Shown piece by piece: positions 1-6,701 of a stretch of DNA of 7,109 nucleotides; position 1 is the first letter of the stretch; each line of letters opens with the position of its first letter. Where the stretch lies: the NCBI GenBank assembly GCA_023435855.1, contig JAEZLG010000081.1, forward strand, positions 1-7,109, in the 5' to 3' direction. The position numbers and the translations under genes were made by a program. The notes beneath the pieces are model-generated. The model saw only the letters and a program-made list of their open reading frames with translations, did no database searches and was not told where the DNA came from. This DNA is from Bacillota bacterium. GTDB lineage: Bacteria; Bacillota; Clostridia; Christensenellales; CAG-138.

Positions 1-1181
1 TCCGTAGGCTCTTCGGCGGATTCGAATATAAATTGGTGCATCGCGAGCGCGTTTGCCGGGAGGTCACATAAAAGTACGGATGAGCGCGCGTAGCTGCCGC
101 TCTTATATAATCCGTCAGCAGGCACGCGGAAGTGCAGTAGCCCGTTTGTATCAAGTGTCAGTACACTCAGCATGCAGTTTAGGATATTGGCATTTGTCAT
201 GTTCGTCTCTACATGCGGTAGAACATCATCGAGCATGTCGTACTGCTTGGTTAAGCTCGCTTTCATAAACTTGGCAAATACCGCGGTGAGTACGGAAAAC
301 TGGCGGTTGGTGCGGTTGAAATCGCTGTCAAGATGCCTTACGCGCGCATAGCCGAGCGCTTGCTTACCGGTAAGTTTCACATTGCCGGCATTGGCAAATA
401 TGAACCCGTCCCAAAGGTATTCTACACCGCGCTGCTTATTAAGTCCCGCGATGCAGTCGTTGGCGGAGGATATTTCTGCGGCGGTCATCTTCACGGTAAT
501 GCCCCCGAGTTCGTCGATGATTTCCTCGAACATATTGAATTCCACAAGAACATAGTCTCGTAAATTCAGATGAAAGCTTTGGTTGACGGTCTTAAGAAGA
601 AGCTCCACACCGCCTTTTGCAGCGGAGGAGTTGAGTTTGCCGTAGCCGTTATCGGGGATATCCACAAGCGTGTCGCGTAAAATGGAAGTTAGCTTTAAGC
701 GCTTGTTCACGGTGTCGATGGTGGCAATCATAAGCGTATCGGCGCGCGAATTGCCGCTTTTGCCACGCCTGTCGACGCCGATGAGAAGGACGTTGATGTA
801 GCGGCTGTCATTTGCCTGTGTCTGCATTTTTTGCAAAACATCGGTTGAAAGCACGGTCTGTGTATATACGTCGCTCAGAGGCAAAATTACCTGCGGCGTG
901 GGCGTAGGTATTGGTGTAGGTGTCGGCACGAATGTACCGTACGGCGTTTTCGTGGGGGTAAAAGTTTGCTCGGGTGTAGCGTCAAGCTCATCGTCCTCGG
1001 CAAATGCAGTGGGCGTTTCAGGTCTGTAGAGCCTATTTAATAGGTTCATCCCGAGTATACCGGCCGCAAGAAAGCAGACGAGCACGAGTGTACCCAAAAT
1101 AATAGCGATCTTTGTCCAAACGGACATTTTTTTCTTTCGCTTAACGACCTTTATTTTCTGCTTTTTCTGCTCATTTTCCAT
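1..1181 (-). CDS. LytR-CpsA-Psr (LCP) family cell-wall polymer transferase, 3' end cut by the window edge
   Basis: Reading the minus strand from ATG at 1181-1179 gives 393 codons with no stop before the window edge. The start has GAGG five bases upstream (1187-1190). Residues 5-18 are very basic, then comes one membrane helix at about 22-45, so the protein is anchored with its bulk outside. Residues 67-97 form a Thr/Pro-rich stalk with TP repeats. The LCP domain starts near residue 128: LLIGVDRR (132-139), RADTLMIA (146-153), SILRD (166-170), KLNSSAAKGG (182-191), then ALGYARVRH and DFNRTNRQ (275-294). These are the Asp/Arg blocks that bind the pyrophosphate of polyprenyl-linked substrates in this family. 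Known LCP enzymes attach teichoic acids or other glycopolymers to peptidoglycan; the polymer used here cannot be told. About 100 residues follow the last motif, so little is probably missing. Family assignment is firm; which paralogue (TagU/LytR or other) is not. Confidence 0.93.
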   Translation of the reverse strand, partial: MENEQKKQKIKVVKRKKKMSVWTKIAIILGTLVLVCFLAAGILGMNLLNRLYRPETPTAFAEDDELDATPEQTFTPTKTPYGTFVPTPTPIPTPTPQVILPLSDVYTQTVLSTDVLQKMQTQANDSRYINVLLIGVDRRGKSGNSRADTLMIATIDTVNKRLKLTSILRDTLVDIPDNGYGKLNSSAAKGGVELLLKTVNQSFHLNLRDYVLVEFNMFEEIIDELGGITVKMTAAEISSANDCIAGLNKQRGVEYLWDGFIFANAGNVKLTGKQALGYARVRHLDSDFNRTNRQFSVLTAVFAKFMKASLTKQYDMLDDVLPHVETNMTNANILNCMLSVLTLDTNGLLHFRVPADGLYKSGSYARSSVLLCDLPANALAMHQFIFESAEEPT

Positions 1182-1222
1182 ATTGTCCTCGATTAAAAGG
1201 TCGAATTTTGTGCTCCTAATAC

Positions 1223-1270
1223 AAAAAACGTGCGAGAGCGTCATTTTGTTGCGCGCGCACGCTGTTTTTT
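1223..1270 (-). terminator. Attenuator-like hairpin plus T-run in the LCP gene leader
   Basis: On the minus strand a stem is formed by 1256-1261 with 1229-1234 (six pairs, GC-rich). It continues inward through 1251-1254 with 1236-1239, interrupted by two A/G mismatches, around a loop at about 1241-1250. Six T follow at once (1228-1223, minus strand), and an A6 tract (1270-1265) lies upstream and could pair with them. This is the form of an intrinsic terminator. It lies between the LCP promoter and the LCP start codon, so it would terminate or attenuate that transcript. On the plus strand the same stem is followed after three bases by T6, so it could act in both directions. Structure was judged by eye. 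Confidence 0.55.
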
Positions 1271-1280
1271 CGGCACGCTG

Positions 1281-1310
1281 ATTATAACATTGCACGTAAG
1301 AAAGTGTCAA
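1281..1310 (-). promoter_or_regulatory. Sigma-A promoter of the LCP gene
   Basis: On the minus strand a perfect TTGACA (1310-1305) is followed after 18 bases by a perfect TATAAT (1286-1281). Transcription would start near 1274, giving a leader of about 90 bases before the ATG at 1181. Both boxes match the housekeeping consensus in full, so this should be a strong promoter. The attenuator-like hairpin lies just downstream. Confidence 0.85.
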
Positions 1311-1372
1311 CGCGCCGTGAATTTGTAAAGCCGCGCTTTAGCTATATTGTATGCGGAAAAGCATTACTCCTA

Positions 1373-1381
1373 TGGTATAAT
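1373..1381 (+). promoter_or_regulatory. Extended -10 promoter of the zinc ribbon/RCC1 gene
   Basis: TATAAT at 1376-1381 is preceded by TGG (1373-1375), the TGn extension that can replace a -35 box. No good -35 hexamer lies 16-18 bases upstream. Transcription would start near 1388, about 25 bases before the ATG at 1413, which leaves just enough room for the ribosome binding site. It points away from the LCP promoter, with about 60 bases between the two. Confidence 0.65.
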
Positions 1382-1401
1382 ATTCCTTATAGTTTAGTTT
1401 T

Positions 1402-1408
1402 GGAGGGG
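1402..1408 (+). promoter_or_regulatory. Strong ribosome binding site, fixes the start at 1413
   Basis: GGAGGGG ends four bases before the ATG; counting only GGAGG, the gap is six bases. The match to the anti-Shine-Dalgarno sequence is strong and the zinc-ribbon cysteines begin at residue 3, so the start is well supported. Confidence 0.8.
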
Positions 1409-1412
1409 CAGT

Positions 1413-3014
1413 ATGCTGTGCCTGAATTGTCATAAGGAAAACCCTTTGGGGATGAAGAATTGTATGCATTGCGGGAGGGAGCTTTCAATTTCGGATTCGT
1501 CCCGCTTTCTTATGCCTGATACCGTTCTTCTTGGGAAATATAGAATATGCCGCGTGCTTGGCGAGCGGGACTCTCAAGTAACCTACCTCGCACACGATCA
1601 GGGGCTCGATATACATGTTGAGGTTACAGAATACTTCCCTGTAGGGATTGCTGCGCGCTTAAGCATTGATGCGCCGCAGCTCACGGTAATAGAAGGAAAA
1701 GAAGAGACTTTTCAAAGCGGCCTAAAGGATTTTTTAAGGGAGGCGCAAAACCTCGCGCAATCCGGCAATTCCGTTCGAGACTTTTTCCGCGCTAACGGTA
1801 CGGCGTATACTGTTATGGTTTACGCGGAGAATATTGTAATCGAACCTGTAAAGCCGAAAAAAGATAATGCAGCAGCGAAGCGAAGCTTTCCTTTGTGGCT
1901 GCCGATAACGGGCGGCGCGTTTATTATTTTGCTTGTTCTCCTTTTGGCGCAGCCGCGCGGTGAAAAAGCCTCGGTGCCCGAAACTGTTCCGACATTAGCT
2001 TTGACCGCGGCTGTTATCTCGCCCCCGCCGGAGGCGGAATCCTCCGCAGCACCTATTGTGATACCTGAGATACCGATACAATCGCCGACGCCTGCACCCA
2101 AATTAACGAGGGCGGAGCTTGCACAAACCAACCGCTATACGGTCGCGTGCGGCAACCGTCACGTTGCCTATATCGGACAAGACGGCGATTGCTTAAGCGT
2201 GGGGAGCGACCTATACGGGCAGAGAAGCGGTATAAAAATATACGGCTCCGAGGTGCTTCGACAACTCGCCGCAGGTTATGCGCATACCGTTATGCTTTTT
2301 GAAGACGGCAGCGTGCGCTCGACAACATTACTTGCCCCTTCGGGTGAAGAGCCCTACGATTACGGCCAGTCAGACGTGGATGGATGGAAGAATGTGGTGC
2401 AGATAGAGGCGGGATGGGTGCATACCGTCGGCCTTCTAAGTAACGGCGATGTGCTCGCAGCAGGGGATAACGCACACGGCCAATGCGAGGTTGAAAATTG
2501 GCATAACGTAATAGAGATTGCCGCAGGAGGCTGGAACACGGCTGCTTTAACCGATGACGGGCGCGTACTCGTCGCCGGCGATAACGAATACGGCCAATGC
2601 GATATCGACTGGTCTATGGAGAATATCGTGCATATCGCTGTAGGACGGCAGTTTATCGTCGGCCTTCGTGCAGACAATACCGTGGTTGCAGCAGGACGCA
2701 ATCTGCAAAACCAACTGAATGTGTCTCAGTGGCAGGATGTTGTAATGATCGCTACGGGCGACTATCACACGATAGGCCTTACGGATGCGGGTAAAGTCGT
2801 TTCAACCTCCTTTTCGGGCAGCAACGATTACGGGCAGTATCTTACAAGCGAATGGGAAAATATCATCGCGGTCTACGGCGGGGCACGCTCGACGGTTGCG
2901 TTGACTACGGACGGTACGCTTCTTGTAAGCGGCCTCGTGGATGCGGATACCTATGCATATACGGGTGCAATGCAGGGGCCTGCCGCAATTTTTATACCAT
3001 CAAAATTCCGTTAA
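1413..3014 (+). CDS. Membrane protein: zinc ribbon, degenerate kinase N-lobe, membrane helix, RCC1-type beta-propeller
   Basis: The product has 533 residues. Residues 3-20 hold two CxxC pairs (C3/C6 and C17/C20), a zinc ribbon. Residues 39-140 follow the N-lobe of clostridial Ser/Thr kinases: GKYRICRVLG, VTYLAHD, EYFP, FLREA, FFRANGTAY. The glycine loop is broken (GERDSQ at 50-55), the VAIK lysine is Thr72, and the sequence stops at the hinge with no HRD loop or DFG. A basic stretch leads into one membrane helix at about 160-180, which should place the N-terminus inside. A Pro-rich linker (186-230) precedes seven RCC1-like repeats (about 240-525), with recurring AAG-x-xHT, DG-x-VLAAGDN and YGQ patterns. 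It cannot phosphorylate by the usual mechanism; I infer a membrane-spanning binding or sensing protein. It has its own promoter and is divergent from the LCP gene. Domain calls are firm, the role is unknown. Confidence 0.85.
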   Translation: MLCLNCHKENPLGMKNCMHCGRELSISDSSRFLMPDTVLLGKYRICRVLGERDSQVTYLAHDQGLDIHVEVTEYFPVGIAARLSIDAPQLTVIEGKEETFQSGLKDFLREAQNLAQSGNSVRDFFRANGTAYTVMVYAENIVIEPVKPKKDNAAAKRSFPLWLPITGGAFIILLVLLLAQPRGEKASVPETVPTLALTAAVISPPPEAESSAAPIVIPEIPIQSPTPAPKLTRAELAQTNRYTVACGNRHVAYIGQDGDCLSVGSDLYGQRSGIKIYGSEVLRQLAAGYAHTVMLFEDGSVRSTTLLAPSGEEPYDYGQSDVDGWKNVVQIEAGWVHTVGLLSNGDVLAAGDNAHGQCEVENWHNVIEIAAGGWNTAALTDDGRVLVAGDNEYGQCDIDWSMENIVHIAVGRQFIVGLRADNTVVAAGRNLQNQLNVSQWQDVVMIATGDYHTIGLTDAGKVVSTSFSGSNDYGQYLTSEWENIIAVYGGARSTVALTTDGTLLVSGLVDADTYAYTGAMQGPAAIFIPSKFR

Positions 3015-3057
3015 GGATAAAAAATGCAAACCTACCGTGACGAAAGCGGGTATTGTA

Positions 3058-3086
3058 TTGCTTCTATACTAAGCATCGGGTAAAAT
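3058..3086 (+). promoter_or_regulatory. Possible promoter for the methyltransferase-hslO pair
   Basis: TTGCTT (3058-3063) and TAAAAT (3081-3086) are 17 bases apart. The -10 box matches five of six consensus bases, the -35 box only TTG. The predicted start near 3093 is about 20 bases before the ATG at 3114, just upstream of the ribosome binding site AAAGGAAG (3098-3105). No clear terminator was seen after the preceding gene, so readthrough is also possible. Confidence 0.4.
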
Positions 3087-3113
3087 AGTATGCCATGAAA
3101 GGAAGAGTATCTA

Positions 3114-3845
3114 ATGCAATACGATCGCTTTGCCAATGTGTATGACGCGCTTATGGCGGATGTGGATTACGGCCTTTGGGCACAGTATATCGCATCCTTT
3201 TTACCGCTAAGCGAAGCATCGGTTGCGGAGTGTGCATGCGGTACGGGTGAGATAACCTTGCGCCTAAAGCGCATGGGATATAGTGTTACGGGCATAGATA
3301 TTTCCGAGGAAATGCTTAGCGTGGCGTCTATAAAAGCACGAGAAGCGGGCTTAAAGATACCCTTTGTTCAGCAGGATATGCGTTCTTTAGCGCTCCATAA
3401 GCGTGTGGACGCGGTGGTCTCAGCATGCGATGGGGTAAACTATCTAAACTCCATGGACGCAGTACGCCGCTTTTTTACAAGTGCGTATCTTGCACTTAAC
3501 GATGGCGGGGTGCTATTGTTCGATGTTTCCTCACAGTATAAGCTTTCTAAAACGCTCGGCTTAAGCAGTTTGGGATATGACGACGGCGAACTTGCCTATG
3601 TTTGGAAAAACTGCTACGATCCGAAAAGCCGCTTAATCGAGATGGAGCTCAGCTTTTTTGTAAAAAACGGCGAGCTATACGAACGGTTTACGGAAACGCA
3701 TGTGCAGCGCGCGCACACCCAAAGTGAGCTACTAAAAGCACTCAATGCTGCCGGGTTTACGAAAATAGAGGTTTATGACGCCTTCACGCGCGATGCACCG
3801 ATAAAAAACGCGCAGCGCCTACAGTTCGTTGCGCACAAAAGCTAA
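3114..3845 (+). CDS. Class I SAM-dependent methyltransferase, YqeM-like
   Basis: The product has 243 residues and no membrane segment, so it is cytoplasmic. The N-terminal YDRFANVYDALM block is typical of this small-molecule methyltransferase group. Motif I, which binds SAM, is ECACGTGE at 39-46; the first Gly of the common GCGTG form is Ala41. The acidic residue for the SAM ribose is Asp62 in GIDISEEML, followed by QQDMRSL (86-92) and DAVVSACDGVNYL (99-111). The last block resembles the CDSLNYL region of Bacillus YqeM-type proteins. The start has AAAGGAAG eight bases upstream. The stop is 13 bases before the hslO start, so the two are very likely one operon. The substrate cannot be read from the sequence. 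The family is clear; the YqeM link is by motif resemblance only, and the usual yqeK/rsfS neighbours are absent from the window. Confidence 0.88.
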   Translation: MQYDRFANVYDALMADVDYGLWAQYIASFLPLSEASVAECACGTGEITLRLKRMGYSVTGIDISEEMLSVASIKAREAGLKIPFVQQDMRSLALHKRVDAVVSACDGVNYLNSMDAVRRFFTSAYLALNDGGVLLFDVSSQYKLSKTLGLSSLGYDDGELAYVWKNCYDPKSRLIEMELSFFVKNGELYERFTETHVQRAHTQSELLKALNAAGFTKIEVYDAFTRDAPIKNAQRLQFVAHKS

Positions 3846-3847
3846 TC

Positions 3848-3853
3848 AAGGAG
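3848..3853 (+). promoter_or_regulatory. Ribosome binding site deciding the hslO start
   Basis: AAGGAG lies five bases before ATG 3859. The reading frame is also open from an ATG at 3829 inside the methyltransferase gene, but that codon has no such site. The family's N-terminus also fits the 3859 start. Confidence 0.8.
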
Positions 3854-3858
3854 AATTC

Positions 3859-4752
3859 ATGACAAACGACGTTATCATAAAAGGACTAATTCTGGATAGG
3901 ACCATGCGTTTCACGGCGATTGACGGTAAGGAACTTGTGGAGGAAGCGCATAAGGTGCATTCTACCTCGCGCGTATGTACAGCAGCGCTCGGGCGTACTC
4001 TCATGGCCGTTGCAATGATGAGCATGGAGCTTAAAAACGAGAATGACAGGCTTACGGCAATTATAAAAGGTGGCGGGCCTGCGGGCAACATCGTGTGCAC
4101 GGCGCGGCCTAACGGCTTAGTAAAGGGCTATATTGAAAACCCGGAACTCGAACTCCCGCTTGCACCAAACGGCAAGCTTGACGTATCCATGGCGGTCGGC
4201 TGGTTTGGTGACCTTACGATTGTGCGCGATCTTTCCATGAAGGAGCCCTATGTGGGGCGCTCAGAACTCGTTTCGGGTGAGATTGCGGAGGATTTTGCGC
4301 GGTATTTTACAATCAGCGAGCAGACGCCGTCTCTTGTGTACCTCGGCGTTCGGGTAAACGGCGAAAGTGGTGAGGTGCTGTCGGCAGGCGGGCTTATGAT
4401 ACAGCCGCTGCCCGGCTGTCCGGAGCAGAATATAGATCTTATCATGAGCCATGCTCAGAGTATTGAGAGGCTGAGCGTTCTACTGGAAAACGGACTTACC
4501 CTTGAAGAATCCTTGCAAGAGATGCTCGCGGGGCTTACTATAGAGAAAACGGAAACCCTTACGCCGCGCTTTTTGTGCGACTGCAGCCGTGAGCGGCTTG
4601 AGCGCGTGCTCATTAGCCTTGGTAAAGAGGAGCTGACCGATCTCATTAAAACCGATGGTAAGGCCACGCTCAACTGCCATTTCTGCAACACTGCCTACGA
4701 TTTTAATGAGACGGAATTACGTGCATTGCTTGAGGAGTCACAAACCAAGTAG
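3859..4752 (+). CDS. hslO: Hsp33 redox-regulated chaperone
   Basis: The product has 297 residues, the usual Hsp33 length. It is a cytoplasmic holdase that is off when reduced and zinc-bound. Oxidative stress with unfolding forms disulfides and turns it on, so that it holds unfolding proteins. The N-terminal core shows the family blocks TSRVCTAALGR, IIKGGGPAGNI, TARPNGLVKGYIENP and VGWFGDLTIVRDL. The C-terminal redox switch is intact: C240-x-C242, then 30 residues, then C273-x-x-C276, which matches the family pattern CxC-x(27-32)-CxxC. The linker region between core and switch is also present. The gene follows the methyltransferase by 13 bases and probably shares its transcript. No terminator is obvious after it. 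Confidence 0.97.
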   Translation: MTNDVIIKGLILDRTMRFTAIDGKELVEEAHKVHSTSRVCTAALGRTLMAVAMMSMELKNENDRLTAIIKGGGPAGNIVCTARPNGLVKGYIENPELELPLAPNGKLDVSMAVGWFGDLTIVRDLSMKEPYVGRSELVSGEIAEDFARYFTISEQTPSLVYLGVRVNGESGEVLSAGGLMIQPLPGCPEQNIDLIMSHAQSIERLSVLLENGLTLEESLQEMLAGLTIEKTETLTPRFLCDCSRERLERVLISLGKEELTDLIKTDGKATLNCHFCNTAYDFNETELRALLEESQTK

Positions 4753-4848
4753 GGCCGATTCCATATCTGCCCGTGATGGTTGTAGGTGTTGGATTTAGAA
4801 TCTTCCATCGTGATGATTGCGTCTCAAAGGGGATATAGGAAAACATAC

Positions 4849-6561
4849 ATGCCGGATCAAGTGAAAAATCGTATACCTTTCAATAAAGGCAAGATACTTA
4901 AGTTCGAGAGGACGGGGGAGTATTTCTTTCGCCGTGGGCTAAATAAGCTCGATCAGAACAATCTGCTCGATGCGATGGCAAACTACCGCCTCGCGCTCGA
5001 ACGCGACCCGCAAAATGAGGAGATAAGGCTTGCCATAGCCGAAACGCTCACGGAAATGGGGCGTTATGAGGAATCCAACAGAGTATTGTTGACATTCTTC
5101 TATGAGGAAAAGGAACGCCCGAGCGAGTGCTATTTCGGCATGGGCTGCAATTTTTTAGGCATGCAGGAGTATGTGCGCGCCAAGGATAGCTTTATGCACT
5201 ATGTGGATATCGATCCTGACGGCGAGTTTTCCTACGAGGCGTACGACATGCTGAGTGCGCTCGACGAGAGCGAGGAGAACGGTGAGCTCACCAAGGGCCT
5301 TGCCGCGCGGCGCTCAGCGCTCAAGGGCAAGGAGCTTATCGAGCGCGGAGACTTCAAAAAAGCCATTGAGGTATTAAAGCGGCTTGTTGAGAAGGAACCG
5401 GAGCTGACGCTTGCACGTAATAACCTTGGCCTTGCGTATTTCTGCGACCGCGATTATAAGAACGCCACCGCCGAAGTGGGTGAAATATTAAAATCCGAAC
5501 CGAACGACATACAGGCACACTGCAACCTTGCTGTATTTCTCCATGCCGCCAAGGACGAGGAAGGTGTTGAGCGCGAGCTTGCGTTTTTGAAAAATGCAAA
5601 AACCGATGACCCCGATGAGCTGAATCGCCTAAGTGCAACGCTCATGGAGCTTAATGAATTCGCGCCTGCTTACGATCTTTTAAAACAGCTTTTCAGACTC
5701 ATGCCCTATGATGCGGGTGTGGTGCATCGCCTTAGTGTATGTGCCTGCCACCTGGGGGATTATAAGCGTGCAACATCCGGCTACGACAGGCTTTTAAAGA
5801 TAGACGCGAGCGACAGCGTGGCACGCTATTACCGCGGCGTTTGCCGTGCAGCCATAGCGGAGCCGCCAAAGCGCTTCAACTATTTAATACAATATCAGGT
5901 ACCGCCCGAAGAAATGCTTTCGCGCATTCATAAGCTTAACGAGTACGTGGGCAAGCCGCGCACGGAGCTTCTAAAGCTTTGGGAATCGGGAGGGGAACTT
6001 CCCTCGCTCATCCGCTGGGGCGTTGAATTGCCCGAGCGCAGCGTGAAGCAAGCGATGCTTGCGCTTGTCGCAACATTTTCCGATTATAAAGCGGAGCTCT
6101 TCTTACGCGACTTCGTTTTGCAATCAAACCAGCCGGCTGAGCTTAAGCGAGATGCTTTTGGCTATTTAAAGCAGATCGGCGCAAAAGAGCCGTATCTTGG
6201 CTACATCGACGGTGAGCTTGTGCAAAGCCGTGTGTTCATCGCTAACATACCGCCCGAAAAGGTGCCCAAGCGATATGGCGACGTCATGGAGTTCTGCTTT
6301 TCCGGCATGCAGTCCGAACGAACAGAGGAGACTGTGTTTGCCGCAGCGCGGCTATGGAGCACATATCTTGAGACACTCTCAGGCTTCCCGGAGCTTTCCG
6401 TGCCGCAGATTTACGCCATGGCAGCAGCTCTTGAATACATTGCCTGCCGAGAAACGGGAGAAGCTGTCACCAAGGCGGAGCTCTGTCATAAATACGAAGT
6501 CTCGCTTTTGCGCTTCAACAATGCACTAGCAAAACTAAAGACCGGCAAAAAAGCAGAATAA
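4849..6561 (+). CDS. Tetratricopeptide-repeat protein with helical C-terminal domain
   Basis: From ATG 4849 the product has 570 residues. AGGA at 4837-4840 lies eight bases upstream; the frame stays open back to GTG 4786, which lacks a ribosome site. There is no signal peptide or membrane helix. About nine TPR-like helix pairs span residues 23-330. The clearest are 23-56 (FFRRGLNKL, then MANYRLALERDP), 152-184 (GKELIERGDFKKAIEVL), 185-218 (ARNNLGLAYF) and 287-320 (GDYKRATSGYDRLLKID). TPR arrays bind peptides or partner proteins. Residues about 345-470 are helical and HEAT-like by eye, with a FLRDFVLQ segment. The last 54 residues (ALEYIACRETGEAVTKAELCHKYEVSLLRFNNALAKL) resemble a helix-turn-helix. 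I do not recognise a named family; a scaffold or regulatory role is inference. It lies 96 bases after hslO. Confidence 0.85.
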   Translation: MPDQVKNRIPFNKGKILKFERTGEYFFRRGLNKLDQNNLLDAMANYRLALERDPQNEEIRLAIAETLTEMGRYEESNRVLLTFFYEEKERPSECYFGMGCNFLGMQEYVRAKDSFMHYVDIDPDGEFSYEAYDMLSALDESEENGELTKGLAARRSALKGKELIERGDFKKAIEVLKRLVEKEPELTLARNNLGLAYFCDRDYKNATAEVGEILKSEPNDIQAHCNLAVFLHAAKDEEGVERELAFLKNAKTDDPDELNRLSATLMELNEFAPAYDLLKQLFRLMPYDAGVVHRLSVCACHLGDYKRATSGYDRLLKIDASDSVARYYRGVCRAAIAEPPKRFNYLIQYQVPPEEMLSRIHKLNEYVGKPRTELLKLWESGGELPSLIRWGVELPERSVKQAMLALVATFSDYKAELFLRDFVLQSNQPAELKRDAFGYLKQIGAKEPYLGYIDGELVQSRVFIANIPPEKVPKRYGDVMEFCFSGMQSERTEETVFAAARLWSTYLETLSGFPELSVPQIYAMAAALEYIACRETGEAVTKAELCHKYEVSLLRFNNALAKLKTGKKAE

Positions 6562-6570
6562 GGTAGGGCT

Positions 6571-6649
6571 GTAGGGACGCATGCCCACATGCCGCCGTAC
6601 CTACTTTTCAGCATTACGCAACCGGCGGGATGTGGGTATCCCGCTCTAC
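6571..6649. repeat. Imperfect palindromic intergenic element made of two hairpin units
   Basis: The arm at 6571-6597 and the reverse complement of 6623-6649 agree at 21 of 27 positions. Each arm also folds alone. The left has GCATG (6579-6583) against CATGC (6588-6592), and the right has GCGGGAT (6625-6631) against ATCCCGC (6638-6644), with a CCCACAT-type core in both. Outer ends are GTAG and CTAC. This paired-hairpin layout is that of dispersed REP- or MITE-like intergenic repeats. A T4 run (6605-6608) lies between the arms, so one arm could serve as a weak terminator for the TPR gene. Copy number cannot be seen from one window. Confidence 0.6.
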
Positions 6650-6701
6650 TCCAGGACATGATGTGCGCTAAATGCGCAGGGGTTTGACTCCCGCAATCTT
6701 G

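Noticed and set aside
53..563. Plus-strand open frames of 71 and 76 codons at 53-268 and 333-563
   Set aside because: They lie antisense inside the LCP gene, whose minus-strand frame has clear family motifs, and their translations show no domain.
1820..2794. Several open frames of 61-113 codons on both strands
   Set aside because: All overlap the propeller protein gene in other frames. Their products are low-complexity echoes of its repeats, with no ribosome sites of note.
2130..3011. The repeated segments here as a DNA tandem repeat
   Set aside because: The repetition is at protein level (RCC1 blades) with diverged codons; there is no near-identical DNA repeat and no CRISPR-like spacing.
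3015..3057. Terminator after the propeller protein gene
   Set aside because: Only a three-pair CCG/CGG stem is visible (3035-3049) and no T-run follows.
3829..3858. hslO start at ATG 3829
   Set aside because: It overlaps the methyltransferase end and lacks a ribosome site; AAGGAG stands five bases before ATG 3859.
4773..4801. Possible promoter before the TPR gene (TAGAAT at 4796-4801)
   Set aside because: The -10 box is fair, but only a poor GTGATG is found at the -35 distance, so it is too weak to call.
4786..4848. Longer TPR gene starting at GTG 4786 or ATG 4813
   Set aside because: Neither codon has a ribosome binding site, and the extra 12-21 residues look unlike the rest. ATG 4849 has AGGA at eight bases.
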